Position numbers and translations under genes: made by a program. The notes under the pieces are model-generated. The model had not been told where the DNA came from. It saw only the letters and a program-made list of their open reading frames with translations, and made no database searches. 64,000 bases of DNA from Candidatus Rothia avicola (lineage in GTDB: Bacteria; Actinomycetota; Actinomycetes; Actinomycetales; Micrococcaceae): the NCBI GenBank assembly GCA_019115985.1, contig DXCN01000040.1, positions 62,001-126,000 of the forward strand, in the 5' to 3' direction. Shown one piece after another: positions 33,297-42,343 of the stretch (the stretch's first letter is position 1; every line of letters starts with the position of its first letter).

Positions 33297-35951
33297 GTGC
33301 CTACCGATGCCCTTCCCTCGCGCTCGCACCCAGCCGGCGCCCCGTCCACTCGCGCTCCCCAGCCCGGTGAGCTGGCTGTGGTACTCGACCAGTTGGGGCT
33401 GGCGTCCTTACCTGAGCAGGTTACCCATGTGCGCACCCTGCCTGCCCGGCGCGCAGAAACTGCCCCCTGGCCATCCTGGGCCCACCCGCGGGTGGTTGAG
33501 GCCTACCAGAACCTAGGGGTTGCCGAGCCCTATCTACACCAGGTGCAGGCGGCGACGGCCGCGCACGAGTCCCCCGGCAACCGGCACGTCATTCTGGCAA
33601 CGGGAACCGCCTCGGGTAAGTCCCTGGCCTACCAGCTACCTGCCCTTGACGCTATCTACCGGGGCGAGTTCGAAGCCCAAGCTAGCGGCTTTGATTCAGG
33701 CCGGGCAACGACCCTCTATCTCTCCCCCACCAAGGCCCTAGCGGCAGACCAGCTAGCCTCCCTGCGTGCCCTGGGGTTACCCGGGCTCGTGGCTGAGAGC
33801 TACGACGGCGACACCCCGCAGGCCGACCGCCGCTTTATTCGCGAGCGCGCCAACTTTATTCTGGCTAACCCGGATATGCTGCACCACGCTATCTTGCCCA
33901 ATCATGCCCGCTGGGCTGGCTTTTTGCGCAAGCTCAAGTATGTGGTTGTGGATGAGGCCCACGGCTACCGGGGCGTCTTTGGGGCCCATGTTTCTCTACT
34001 GATGAGGCGCTTGCGACGGGTCTGCCGCTACTACGGTGCTACCCCGGTGTTTATTGGGGCATCTGCTACCAGCGCGGAGCCTGCTGAGTCTTTTGCCCGG
34101 TTGATTGGGTCGCGGCCCACCGCGGTTACTGCGATAACTGAGAGCACCGCCCCGCGCGGTGCTACCCATGTGCTCTTGTGGGAGCCGGAGTTTACCGATG
34201 CGGCTGCGGTCAATGACAAGCTTTCTGCCCACGCCAACGGGGTGAGCGTTCGGCCCGGTGCCCTGGGTAATGGTGCGGGTGAGAACGGGGCGCCGGTGCG
34301 TAAGTCGGTCATTACCCAGAGCGCTGAGATGCTCACCGACCTGGTGGTAAACCGCACCCGCACCATCTCTTTCATCAAGTCCCGTCGCGGGGCTGAGGCT
34401 ATCGCGCAGACCGCTGGCCGCTATCTCGATGAGGTTGAGCCCGGTCTTTCTACCCGTATCGCAGCCTATCGGGCTGGCTACCTGCCCGAGGAGCGGCGGG
34501 CCCTTGAAGCCAGCCTGCGCCGGGGTGAGATTCTGGGCGTAGCCTCGACCAACGCCCTGGAGCTGGGTATTGATATTGCGGGGCTGGATGCCGTGCTGGT
34601 AGGCGGTTGGCCGGGCACGCGGGCGTCCTTCTACCAGCAGATAGGACGAGCGGGCAGGGCAGGGCAGGACACTTTTGCCGTCCTGATTGCCAGCGAAGAC
34701 CCCCTCGATACCTACCTGGTACACCACCCCGAAGATATTTTTGACCGGCCGGTTGAAAAAACCGTTTTCGACCCTGAGAACCCCTATGTGCTTAGTCCGC
34801 ATCTGTGCGCTGCGGCGGCTGAGATCCCCCTGCGCCGGGAGGAGCTCATGGTCTTTGGGCGCACCACCGAGGCGCTCTTGGGCCGCCTGGTGGAGCAGGG
34901 CTACCTGCGGCAGCGGGCTACCGGCTGGTTCTGGACCCACCCCGAGTCTGCCAGTGACTTTGTGAACCTGCGCGGGGGAGGTTCTCCCCTGCAGATTATT
35001 GACTGCGAAACGGGTGCCGTGATTGGCAGTATGGACGACGGCCACGCCCACTCCCAGGGGCACCCCGGCGCTATTTACACCCACCAGGGCAAGACCTATG
35101 TGGTGGAAGATCTTGATGAGGACAACAAGGTTATTGCGGTCTCTGCGGTGAGCCCCGATTATTACACCCAGTCTCGTGATATCACCGAAGTTACCGTGCT
35201 GGGTGCTGAAGAGACGCGACAGCAGGGGCAGGTGTCGTTGAATTATGGCAGGGTGCGGGTTCGTTCTCAGGTGGTGGGCTACCAGCGGAAGTCCCTGGTG
35301 GGCCAGCAGGTTCTGGGTGATGAGCCGCTTGACCTTGCCCCGCAGGAGCTTCAGACCAGGGCTATCTGGTGGACTATACCAGCTACCCTGTTGCACGCTG
35401 CGGGTATTCATGAGAGGGATATCCCCGGGGCCCTGCATGCCGCTGAGCACGCTGCTATTGGCCTGCTCCCCCTGGTAGCTACCTGCGACCGGTGGGATAT
35501 CGGTGGTTTATCGACCGCCTTTCATATCGATACCGAACAGCCCACGATTTTTGTTTATGACGGTCACCCTGGCGGGGCGGGCTTTGCCGAACGGGGCTTT
35601 GAGCAGGTAGGCCACTGGTTGCGGGCCACTCTCGATACGATTTTGGCCTGCGAGTGCGAGCTGGGCTGCCCCTCGTGTGTGCAGTCCCCCAAGTGCGGTA
35701 ACCGGAACGAGCCCCTGCACAAGGCGGGTGCCGCCCGGCTTTTAGCAGCCCTGCTCGTTGAGGCCGATGAACTCACCGATGAAGAGCGCAGAAGACTGCT
35801 CAAGCCTTTAGGCCCGGCTGTTGAAAACCCGGTAGCGGGGGCAACGGCAGCTGAAAGTTATGCGGTGGGTAGCCGAGTGGAGGGCGAGCCGGCCCCGGCG
35901 GATGTAGCTGAGTCTTTGACCGGTTTCGCCGCTACCGACGACCCCTTCTAG
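33297..35951 (+). CDS. DEAD/DEAH-box helicase with C-terminal DUF1998/MZB cysteine cluster (MrfA-like)
   Basis: A superfamily 2 helicase of about 884 residues. Motif I is ATGTASGKSLAYQLP, motif II VVVDEAHGYRG, motif III GASATSAEP and motif VI QQIGRAGRAGQ. The C-terminus has the four-cysteine cluster CECELGCPSCVQSPKCGN of MrfA-type repair helicases, which act in a mitomycin-damage repair pathway in Bacillus. The GTG at 33297 is chosen over the track start because of the -10 element and the divergent upstream gene. Mycobacteria have a homologue in the same place next to the tad genes. Confidence 0.9.
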   Translation: MPTDALPSRSHPAGAPSTRAPQPGELAVVLDQLGLASLPEQVTHVRTLPARRAETAPWPSWAHPRVVEAYQNLGVAEPYLHQVQAATAAHESPGNRHVILATGTASGKSLAYQLPALDAIYRGEFEAQASGFDSGRATTLYLSPTKALAADQLASLRALGLPGLVAESYDGDTPQADRRFIRERANFILANPDMLHHAILPNHARWAGFLRKLKYVVVDEAHGYRGVFGAHVSLLMRRLRRVCRYYGATPVFIGASATSAEPAESFARLIGSRPTAVTAITESTAPRGATHVLLWEPEFTDAAAVNDKLSAHANGVSVRPGALGNGAGENGAPVRKSVITQSAEMLTDLVVNRTRTISFIKSRRGAEAIAQTAGRYLDEVEPGLSTRIAAYRAGYLPEERRALEASLRRGEILGVASTNALELGIDIAGLDAVLVGGWPGTRASFYQQIGRAGRAGQDTFAVLIASEDPLDTYLVHHPEDIFDRPVEKTVFDPENPYVLSPHLCAAAAEIPLRREELMVFGRTTEALLGRLVEQGYLRQRATGWFWTHPESASDFVNLRGGGSPLQIIDCETGAVIGSMDDGHAHSQGHPGAIYTHQGKTYVVEDLDEDNKVIAVSAVSPDYYTQSRDITEVTVLGAEETRQQGQVSLNYGRVRVRSQVVGYQRKSLVGQQVLGDEPLDLAPQELQTRAIWWTIPATLLHAAGIHERDIPGALHAAEHAAIGLLPLVATCDRWDIGGLSTAFHIDTEQPTIFVYDGHPGGAGFAERGFEQVGHWLRATLDTILACECELGCPSCVQSPKCGNRNEPLHKAGAARLLAALLVEADELTDEERRRLLKPLGPAVENPVAGATAAESYAVGSRVEGEPAPADVAESLTGFAATDDPF

Positions 35952-35964
35952 CCGTGCTATAGCG

Positions 35965-35982
35965 AGCGAGGCTGACCTCGCT
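35965..35982. terminator. Small hairpin between helicase and tad genes
   Basis: AGCGAGG-CTGA-CCTCGCT lies 13 nt after the helicase stop and touches the stop of the convergent TadE-like gene. No T-run follows, so it is a weak candidate. Confidence 0.35.
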
Positions 35983-36356
35983 TATGAGGAATCAGGTGGC
36001 CCAGCCCGGGATAGGCCCTCAGCGGAGCCAAGGAAAGCGAAGGGGCCGGTGATATCGACGAGGGTGCGCACGTCCACCGTCCCGCCCAGCCCGGCGGGCT
36101 GGCCGCAGCCACCCAGCTGGGCCCCGTTGGATTGGGCAACGCGCTCGGCGATCGCGCAGGGCTCCCCGGGAGCAAGGCCGCGGGCTGCGTCCGCTGCGGC
36201 AAGGGCGGCTAGATCTGCTGCTGCCGCTGCCCGGTGCTGCGCGGTGATGACCCCAATGAGTCCGGCACAGGTAGCCCCGAGGATAAGAAGAGCGCAGACC
36301 AGGCCCACCGTGGCAACAGTGCTGCTTCCTCGTTCCCGCTCCACATCGCGATTCAT
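35982..36356 (-). CDS. TadE/G-like pilus protein (Rv3654c type)
   Basis: A 124-residue protein with a prepilin-like N-terminus (ERGSSTVATVGLVCALLILG...) followed by an alanine-rich helix and a small extracellular part. It resembles actinobacterial TadE/G-like minor pseudopilins. Its ATG overlaps the upstream TadE stop in an ATGA junction. It is the last gene of the tad operon. Confidence 0.8.
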   Translation of the reverse strand: MNRDVERERGSSTVATVGLVCALLILGATCAGLIGVITAQHRAAAAADLAALAAADAARGLAPGEPCAIAERVAQSNGAQLGGCGQPAGLGGTVDVRTLVDITGPFAFLGSAEGLSRAGPPDSS

Positions 36357-36733
36357 GGGTCAGCGCTCCCGGTGGTGGCGCTGTATTCGGTGAGGGCCCG
36401 TGCATCGGCCGTAAGCATCCAACCGCTGACCTTTCCCACAACTCCCGGAGCCTGCCTGCTCACCGTTACGACCGTCATGTCGTCGTTCTGAGCCAGGGTG
36501 ACGGTAGCTGCGGGGTCTATCTCCTGCACGATACGGGTTACGGTCTCGGCTGTTTCCCCGCGGGCTGCTGCCCGGGCTCCCAGGCGAGCACCCTCTTCCA
36601 GTTTGAGCTGCACGATACCGGTTGCGGCAGCTCCCAGCACCAGGGCCAGAACGACCACAAGAGCCGGGAGTATCACCGCAAACTCGACGGTACTTGACCC
36701 TCTCTCATTTTCTGGTGCGGCTAGGATCTGCAC
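36353..36733 (-). CDS. tadE: TadE-family pseudopilin
   Basis: A 126-residue protein with the TadE pattern ERGSSTVEFAVILPALVVV, in which the glutamate follows a prepilin-type cleavage site, then one membrane helix and a soluble domain. It is a minor pilin-like component for Flp/Tad pilus assembly. The GTG start is 7 nt after AAGGTGG. It follows the major-pilin-like DUF4244 gene, separated by a hairpin. Confidence 0.85.
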   Translation of the reverse strand: MQILAAPENERGSSTVEFAVILPALVVVLALVLGAAATGIVQLKLEEGARLGARAAARGETAETVTRIVQEIDPAATVTLAQNDDMTVVTVSRQAPGVVGKVSGWMLTADARALTEYSATTGSADP

Positions 36734-36794
36734 GGTATCACCACCTTATCTTGGGCTGGGGTTTCAGGGTCTCAGGTATCGATTATGGATTTTC

Positions 36795-36836
36795 CTGTCT
36801 CTGCGCCGGGGCGGTTTAGCCCGGGCACAGAGACAG
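36795..36836 (-). other. Hairpin between pilin and tadE genes
   Basis: CTGTCTCTG..GCCGGGGC pairs with GCCCGGGC..CAGAGACAG, about 17 bp with a mismatch. There is no T-run on the minus strand. It is probably a processing or stability element that lets the pilin mRNA exceed the downstream genes. Confidence 0.5.
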
Positions 36837-36844
36837 AAGGCGGT

Positions 36845-37057
36845 CTACGCGCCGGTTGAGAGAGCTGTTTGCACCAGCCCCAGCAGCATCTGGCGGACTT
36901 CTTCAGATTTAAGGATGACCACGAGCAGGCCCGCAAAGCCTACGGCCGCCAGCATGACGATTCCGTACTCGGCGGTCGTAGCGCCCGCTTCGGGGTCATC
37001 GAGACCGGCCTGAAGGAGCTGGCCTTCTACAGGTGTTGTGGGGTGAGTGTTCGACAC
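36845..37057 (-). CDS. DUF4244 Flp-type pilin
   Basis: A 70-residue protein with a polar leader, a G-ATTAEYGIVML motif (class III prepilin cleavage with the following glutamate), and a hydrophobic helix. This is the DUF4244/Flp pilin of actinobacteria and should be the structural pilus subunit. The GTG start lies close behind a strong AAGGAGG site. It is preceded by 332 non-coding bases. Confidence 0.85.
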   Translation of the reverse strand: MSNTHPTTPVEGQLLQAGLDDPEAGATTAEYGIVMLAAVGFAGLLVVILKSEEVRQMLLGLVQTALSTGA

Positions 37058-37389
37058 GGTTTCCTCCTTGATATGGTGCTCCTCGGCGGCCTTGCCGAGG
37101 CGCTGTATTCTTTCGGGTGAGCTCGAGCGAAGACGGGGTAAGGGGCGGGTTGAGGTAGTGAGAAAGACGCCGGGGCCTTCGCCCGAGGTACCTGTAGCTT
37201 TCCAGTCGCTTGGGATGGTGTAAAGAGAGGTGTTACCTGTGGATAGGGGCAGTAGGTCTGCTCTCCCGTCGTTTCAGGGAGCAAAGCTCCCAGCCTCCGC
37301 TTCAGCGGTGCAGCCGTGACACCTTTATGACGCCCCAGCGCCCTCCACCGGGTGCCTGTGGACAACCTGTCCGTATCGCCTGCCCACTT
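37058..37389. other. 332-bp non-coding gap in the tad locus
   Basis: No ORF is supported here. Two short hairpins are present: CCTCGGC/GCCGAGG at 37081-37100, just upstream of the pilin ribosome-binding site, and GGGAGC/GCTCCC at 37277-37291. The stretch probably holds a separate pilin promoter and leader; no promoter can be assigned with confidence. Confidence 0.4.
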
Positions 37390-37863
37390 CTAAAAAAGCG
37401 CCGGAAACAGGGCAATAAGAACGGGCACCACTCCCAGGCAGATAAAGGACGGCAGCGAGCATGCTCCCAGCGGCACCACCAGTTTGACGCTCAGCCGGGC
37501 AGCCGCTTTCTCGTAGGCCCGTTGCCGGTGGCGGCGCTGACGCTGGGCCAGTACCCTCACCAGTTGGGCGCTCGGTGCCCCCGTGCTCAGCGTCAGCCCC
37601 AGCGCCTCATACAGGTCAAGGAGCCCCGGGGCAACCGGCTGCTCCCAGGCGTCCGCCCAGCTCTGCCCCTGATAGAGGCGCTCCACCACAGCGGTCAGTT
37701 CGGCCTCATACCGTCCCTCTTCAAGCTGACCCAGCTGGTGCAGCACCGCAGGGATCGAAAGCCCTGCCGCGAGCATGGTCGCCGCCATATCCAGGTAGAG
37801 GGCAGCATCTAGTTCAGGAGCGGACACCCGGGGCTGCTTACCCGCTCTCGATAAAGCCAGCAT
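37390..37863 (-). CDS. tadC: Tad pilus inner-membrane protein TadC-like (T2SSF)
   Basis: About 157 residues from the ATG at 37863. A soluble helical T2SSF domain (AATMLAAGLSIPAVLHQLGQ) is followed by membrane helices. It is shorter than a full TadC, as is usual in actinobacteria. The track start at 37941 lies inside tadB; a TGATG overlap with the tadB stop supports the chosen start. Confidence 0.82.
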   Translation of the reverse strand: MLALSRAGKQPRVSAPELDAALYLDMAATMLAAGLSIPAVLHQLGQLEEGRYEAELTAVVERLYQGQSWADAWEQPVAPGLLDLYEALGLTLSTGAPSAQLVRVLAQRQRRHRQRAYEKAAARLSVKLVVPLGACSLPSFICLGVVPVLIALFPALF

Positions 37864-38579
37864 CACTGCCCCTCTTCCGCGCGATGAATCAGGCGGGCCG
37901 TCCAGCGGTTGCCGCACCAGGCCAACGCCAGCCCCAGGCACCCCACAAGAGCCCCGGGAACTGAACCTAGAAGCACTCCTAAGGGATCCGTGCCCATCAG
38001 GATTCCCAGCCCCAACCCCACAAAAGGCAGCCAGGAAAGGATTCGCCCGGTAGCCCGCGGCCCACTCAAAGCCGTCTCCCGCTGCTGACGCAGGTCAATG
38101 TCCGTCTCCAGGTAGCGGGCTAGACGCTCAAACACCTGGGCTAATGAGGCGCCCGTCCGCTCCCCCACCTGCCAGCAGGCTGCCACTCTAGCAGCTCCCT
38201 GCCTCACGCTCTCGCGCAGCTCAGCCTGCCCGGCAGCCTTCAGATATACACCCGCTAGGGGCAGGCCCTTCTGGGCTTGGGCGCTCGCGGTCTCAAAGAG
38301 CTGGGCCATCTGGGCCTGGGCACCTTCGAGGCCCTGCTGCTGACGCGCGGACGGCCGCAGCTTCCCCACAACTGCGAGCAGGCCGAATCTCTGTTCGGTG
38401 CGCTCCTCGCGCTCTAGGCCCACCAGATAGGCCGCCACGTGGGTGCAGGCCTGAGCCGGTGAGCACCCTGCACGCAGCAGGGCGGCAAGACGCCAGATGG
38501 CATCGGGCCATAGTTCCAGCTCTTCCAAGCCCACAGAATCGCTGCGGACCCCAAGACTTTTCAGGCTATCGACCGACAT
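37863..38579 (-). CDS. tadB: Tad pilus inner-membrane protein TadB-like (T2SSF)
   Basis: A 238-residue T2SSF-domain protein with a soluble N-terminal half (LAALLRAGCSPAQACTHVA..., GERTGASLAQVFERLARY) and two C-terminal hydrophobic helices. It forms the pilus assembly platform with TadC. TGATG overlaps with both tadA and tadC show tight coupling. Confidence 0.85.
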   Translation of the reverse strand: MSVDSLKSLGVRSDSVGLEELELWPDAIWRLAALLRAGCSPAQACTHVAAYLVGLEREERTEQRFGLLAVVGKLRPSARQQQGLEGAQAQMAQLFETASAQAQKGLPLAGVYLKAAGQAELRESVRQGAARVAACWQVGERTGASLAQVFERLARYLETDIDLRQQRETALSGPRATGRILSWLPFVGLGLGILMGTDPLGVLLGSVPGALVGCLGLALAWCGNRWTARLIHRAEEGQ

Positions 38580-39700
38580 CAGGCACCCACCCCCGTGGTC
38601 TGAGGCAGCCCGGCTGCCTGCTGGAGCTCTTCACTACCGGGGTGCCAGCGCAGGTAGGTGCCGCGGCGGCGCGGCTCCACGGTACAGACCGGCTCAACGG
38701 TAAGGTCCTGCCCGCCTACCAGCCGGTAAGCCCCGCGTACTATACGGCGCTTGCCCTCGCGTTCAAGGTGCACAATATAATCCAGCGCCGTCGCAGCCTG
38801 CAGGGCCACAGCCTGGCTACTCACCCCCGCGAGGGCCCCCATAGCGTAGAGCCGGGCAGGCACAGACCCTGCGGAGTTAGCGTGCACCGTGGTGCCGCTT
38901 CCGGAGTGGCCGGTGTTCATAGCCGTCAGCATGTCCATGACCTCAGCTCCGCGGCACTCACCTACCACCAGCCGGCTGGGCCGCATGCGCAGGGCCTGCC
39001 GAATCAGCTCGGCAAGCCCCACCTCGCCCTGCCCCTCAGCGTTAGCAGGCCGGGCCTGTAGGCTCACAGTATGCGGGTGCTCTAGGCGCAGTTCAGAAGT
39101 ATCTTCTACCAGCAGTAGCCGCTCACCGGCGTCCGCTTCCTGCAGCAGGGCACCCAGCAGGGTGGTCTTGCCGGTACCCGTTCCTCCGCTGACCAGCAGA
39201 TTAGCCCGCGAGCGCACCAGCTGCCGCAGCACCTGCTCCAACTCACGCCCCATCATGCCGCGCTCCTGTAGTTGCCGTAAGGACGGGCGCTCGGCCGGTT
39301 GAAGGCGCAGGGACAGCAGGGTGCCGGAGCGGCTCAGGGGTGGAAGCAGGGCGTGGATGCGGATTCCCTGCTGGGTTTGGACGTCGGCAGCCGGGTAGGC
39401 GTCGTCCAGGCGGCCACCAGCCGATAGGATCAGCCGGGTGGCCAGTGCCCGGACGGCTTCGTCGTCGGGGAAGGTAATGGCAGCCCGGTGCAGGGTGCCG
39501 GCGGCCTCGTACCAGACATCCTGGGGGCCGTTAACGAAAATATCGGTCAGCCCTTCTCGGCTCACCAGGGGTGTGAGCGGCCCCAGGTCGGTCTCGGCCG
39601 GTTCTACTGCCAAGAGCGGCACATCATCGGGTAGGTCTGTAGGGATTGGCTCAAAGAAACGGCGCCGCGACCGGCGCACACGCATCTCAGTATCGGGCAT
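38579..39700 (-). CDS. tadA: Tad pilus assembly ATPase
   Basis: A 373-residue type II/IV secretion ATPase that powers pilus assembly. The Walker A motif is GGTGTGKTTLLGAL near residue 170, followed by the Asp-box LLVEDTSELRLEHPH, the Walker B region RPSRLVVGECRGAE and a His-box GSGTTVHANS. It starts the tadABC gene set. A TadZ/Ssd-type gene, usual upstream of tadA in related loci, is not present; a DNA polymerase gene occupies that place. Confidence 0.93.
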   Translation of the reverse strand: MPDTEMRVRRSRRRFFEPIPTDLPDDVPLLAVEPAETDLGPLTPLVSREGLTDIFVNGPQDVWYEAAGTLHRAAITFPDDEAVRALATRLILSAGGRLDDAYPAADVQTQQGIRIHALLPPLSRSGTLLSLRLQPAERPSLRQLQERGMMGRELEQVLRQLVRSRANLLVSGGTGTGKTTLLGALLQEADAGERLLLVEDTSELRLEHPHTVSLQARPANAEGQGEVGLAELIRQALRMRPSRLVVGECRGAEVMDMLTAMNTGHSGSGTTVHANSAGSVPARLYAMGALAGVSSQAVALQAATALDYIVHLEREGKRRIVRGAYRLVGGQDLTVEPVCTVEPRRRGTYLRWHPGSEELQQAAGLPQTTGVGA

Positions 39701-39801
39701 GGCTGCCTTTCAGGGTAGACCCCTGCCCCGGCATCTTTCTCTTGCCTCTCTTTATGCCACAGAAGAAGTGCCGTGTCTAGCCCTGTGAACAGCGCAAACG
39801 G

Positions 39802-39813
39802 CATAATAGAAAG
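39802..39813 (+). promoter_or_regulatory. Leaderless -10 element of the PolA-like gene
   Basis: CATAAT (39802-39807), 6-nt spacer, ATG at 39814. Confidence 0.5.
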
Positions 39814-41583
39814 ATGTACATCGTGCTTGGCCCAGCGACCTCCCCCGGCGATACGCCCCTGTGGGAGGCTATTACGCTGAACGATACCGGCTCAGGCACC
39901 CACCGTACTTTTCCCTTCGCTAAGCTCCCCGACTTTGTGCGCGCGGTAGAAGCCCAAAACCCGCACCGGGTGATTCGCTGGGCCTGGGCGGACACCCGCG
40001 AGCTTATGCCCGCCCTGCTGGCATCTGGCGTCTCACCGGCGTCCTGCCACGACCTGCGCCTTGCCCAGCGAATCCTGCTCACTGCCGCCACCCGCGCCCA
40101 AAACCGGCTGCCCTACACACCCACCATCGACCTCACCCCCGAACCTGCACCCCCGGCAGGAGTACTACCCGCCAGGCGGCAAATCGAGGGGCAAACCTCC
40201 CTCTTTGACGACCTAGGCACAGCGTTCCCCGAACAGCACGAGGCAGCCGGGCTAACCGCGTCCGCCCTGCTCACCGAACTCCGCGCCCAGCTAGAAGCCG
40301 TCGCCGCCTGCCCAGCCCCAGCCCGACTCTCCCTCCTACTCGCCGCAGAATCCCAGGGAGCCCTCATCGCAGCCGAAATGAAGCACCACGGCATGCCCTG
40401 GAACCGCACCATCCACGAAAAAATCCTCACACACGCCCTCGGCCCCCGCCCCGTAGGCTACGACCGCCCCTATAAGATGAAACGCCTCGCCGCCCGCATC
40501 CGCGAAGAACTCGGGGCACCTAACCTCAACCCCGACTCACCCCAAGAAGTCCTCAAAGCCCTCCAGGCAGCCGGCCACTCGGTCACCTCCACCCGCAAGT
40601 GGGAACTCACCGAATGGGCCAACGCCGTCCCCCACCTGCGCGAAGAACGCTGGCAGCTCGTCCGCCCCCTACTCGACTACAAACGCCTCGCCCGCCTCTA
40701 CACCGCCAACGGCTGGAACTGGCTCGACACCTGGGTAACCAACAACCGCTTCCACCCCACCTACGAAGTCGGCTCCGCCGCTACCGGCCGCTGGGGCGGG
40801 CACGGCGGCGGGGCCATGCAAATCCCCAAGGACGTGCGCCCAGCCATCCGCGCCGAAGAGGGCATGATGCTCACCGTCGCAGACGCCGCCCAAATCGAAC
40901 CCCGCATCCTGGCCGTCATGAGCGGCGACCGTGCCCTCGCCGTCGCAGGGCGCGGCACCGACCTCTACCTCGGCATCGCCCAGATCGGCGAACGCACCGG
41001 CAGCGTGCTCAACGACCGCTCCCACGCCAAAATCGCCCTGCTGGCCGCCATGTACGGAGCCACCACCGGCGAAGGCGGGCAGCTCATGCCCCACCTCAAA
41101 AAACTCTTCCCAGCCGCCATCGGCCTCACCGAACACGCCGCCGAGGTAGGCCTGCGCGGCGGGCAGGTCACCACCTACCTGGGGCGCACCTCCCCCGCCC
41201 CCTCCCACGCCTGGTTTCAAGCCCAACGCAACCAGGTCACCGCAGCTGACGAACGCGCCGCCCACTCAGCAGCCCGCGCCCACAGCCGCTTCACCCGCAA
41301 CTTCGTCATCCAGGGAACAGCCGCTGAATGGGCCATCATCTGGATGGCCCAAATCCGCAAACGCCTCCGCACCGAACGCCACTTCGGTCGCCGTATGCAA
41401 ACCCGCCTGGTCTACTTCCTCCACGACGAAATCATGCTCTACGGGCCTGTCAGCGAATCAGCCCGCGCCGCCAAAATCGTGCGCGAATCAGCGCAAGCTG
41501 CCGCCGAACTCATCTTCGGCCCCACCGACGTCGAGTTCCCCGTCACCGTGATCACCACCGACGATTATTCACAGGCTAAGTAG
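39814..41583 (+). CDS. PolA-like bifunctional exonuclease/DNA polymerase family protein
   Basis: A 589-residue family A polymerase without the 5' nuclease of Pol I. Polymerase motif A is VADAAQIEPRI (Pol I has DYSQIELR), motif B RSHAKIALLAAMYG, and motif C FLHDEI; catalytic aspartates and the motif B arginine and lysine are present. The N-terminal 110 residues align with the 3'-5' exonuclease position, but no DxE motif can be seen, so proofreading is probably lost. This type is widespread in actinobacteria as a second PolA-like enzyme; its role is unsettled. Confidence 0.88.
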   Translation: MYIVLGPATSPGDTPLWEAITLNDTGSGTHRTFPFAKLPDFVRAVEAQNPHRVIRWAWADTRELMPALLASGVSPASCHDLRLAQRILLTAATRAQNRLPYTPTIDLTPEPAPPAGVLPARRQIEGQTSLFDDLGTAFPEQHEAAGLTASALLTELRAQLEAVAACPAPARLSLLLAAESQGALIAAEMKHHGMPWNRTIHEKILTHALGPRPVGYDRPYKMKRLAARIREELGAPNLNPDSPQEVLKALQAAGHSVTSTRKWELTEWANAVPHLREERWQLVRPLLDYKRLARLYTANGWNWLDTWVTNNRFHPTYEVGSAATGRWGGHGGGAMQIPKDVRPAIRAEEGMMLTVADAAQIEPRILAVMSGDRALAVAGRGTDLYLGIAQIGERTGSVLNDRSHAKIALLAAMYGATTGEGGQLMPHLKKLFPAAIGLTEHAAEVGLRGGQVTTYLGRTSPAPSHAWFQAQRNQVTAADERAAHSAARAHSRFTRNFVIQGTAAEWAIIWMAQIRKRLRTERHFGRRMQTRLVYFLHDEIMLYGPVSESARAAKIVRESAQAAAELIFGPTDVEFPVTVITTDDYSQAK

Positions 41584-41584
41584 G

Positions 41585-42343
41585 CTAAGTCCCAATTTCC
41601 CGGGTGCGCTTCTTATCCCAGGGTTCTTCCCAGCCCAACTCTTCAAAGACCCGGGAGAGCAGGTTGCCGGTGAAACCCCAGATGGTAAAGGGGGCAAAGT
41701 CGCCGGTCACCTCAAAAGCCGGAGACTTGTGCCTGATCCGGCCGCGAGTCACCGTCATGGTTAGCCGGTTAGCCGGGTTCAGCAGGTCTGCCACCGGTAC
41801 GCGCACCACCAGGGTTGACTCGTTCCGGTCTACTGCCTCCACCGGGGTCGGCAGGTCCCACCAGCCCAGCACGGGAGTCACCCGGTAGTTACTCACCGGT
41901 AAATCAACCGCCGGGAGCTGGCCCAGTAGGCGCACCCCCTCAGCCTGCAGGCCGGTCTCTTCTACAGCCTCCCGCAGGGCAGCTACCTGTTGGACGGTTC
42001 GGCCGGTACGGGCTGCCTCGCTGTAGTCCTCAGGGTCAATCCGCCCACCGGGCAGGGCAGGCTGACCGGCATGATGGCGCAGGGCATCCGACCGTACCAG
42101 CACTAAGAGGTCAAGGTCCGAAGCAACCGTGCCGCACCCGGTATTCTGCGCCGGAGCCGCATCGAGTACCCCCATCAGCACCAGCACAGAGGCCTCTTTA
42201 ACGGTGCCCGGGTCCATCTGCCCCATCGGCCACGAGTCCTCGGGTCGCGCAATACTCGGGGCCCGCTCCGCCAACTCCTGCAGGGCCGCCAGGGCGGGGT
42301 GCTGCCCTGCGCCTTCTTCCTCTGCCCTCTCTTTCCTAGGCAC
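41585..42343 (-). CDS. NUDIX hydrolase, CoA pyrophosphatase-like
   Basis: About 252 residues from the GTG at 42343. The Nudix box is seen as GGRIDPEDYSEAART...AALREAVEETGL, with the insertion typical of NudL/CoA diphosphatases. The track ORF begins at 42715 inside nth; the GTG at 42343 overlaps the last bases of nth. It converges on the polymerase gene with 1 nt between stops. A similar nth-NUDIX-marP association occurs in mycobacteria. Confidence 0.85.
   Translation of the reverse strand: MPRKERAEEEGAGQHPALAALQELAERAPSIARPEDSWPMGQMDPGTVKEASVLVLMGVLDAAPAQNTGCGTVASDLDLLVLVRSDALRHHAGQPALPGGRIDPEDYSEAARTGRTVQQVAALREAVEETGLQAEGVRLLGQLPAVDLPVSNYRVTPVLGWWDLPTPVEAVDRNESTLVVRVPVADLLNPANRLTMTVTRGRIRHKSPAFEVTGDFAPFTIWGFTGNLLSRVFEELGWEEPWDKKRTREIGT

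Noticed and set aside
32759-33436. Track start of the second FMN-binding protein at 33436
   Set aside because: The extra 76 residues overlap the helicase gene and its promoter; a good ribosome-binding site exists at the ATG at 33208.
33996-35450. 484-residue minus-strand ORF opposite the helicase gene
   Set aside because: It lies wholly antisense to a well-conserved helicase, shows no recognisable domain, and is the expected GC-codon shadow.
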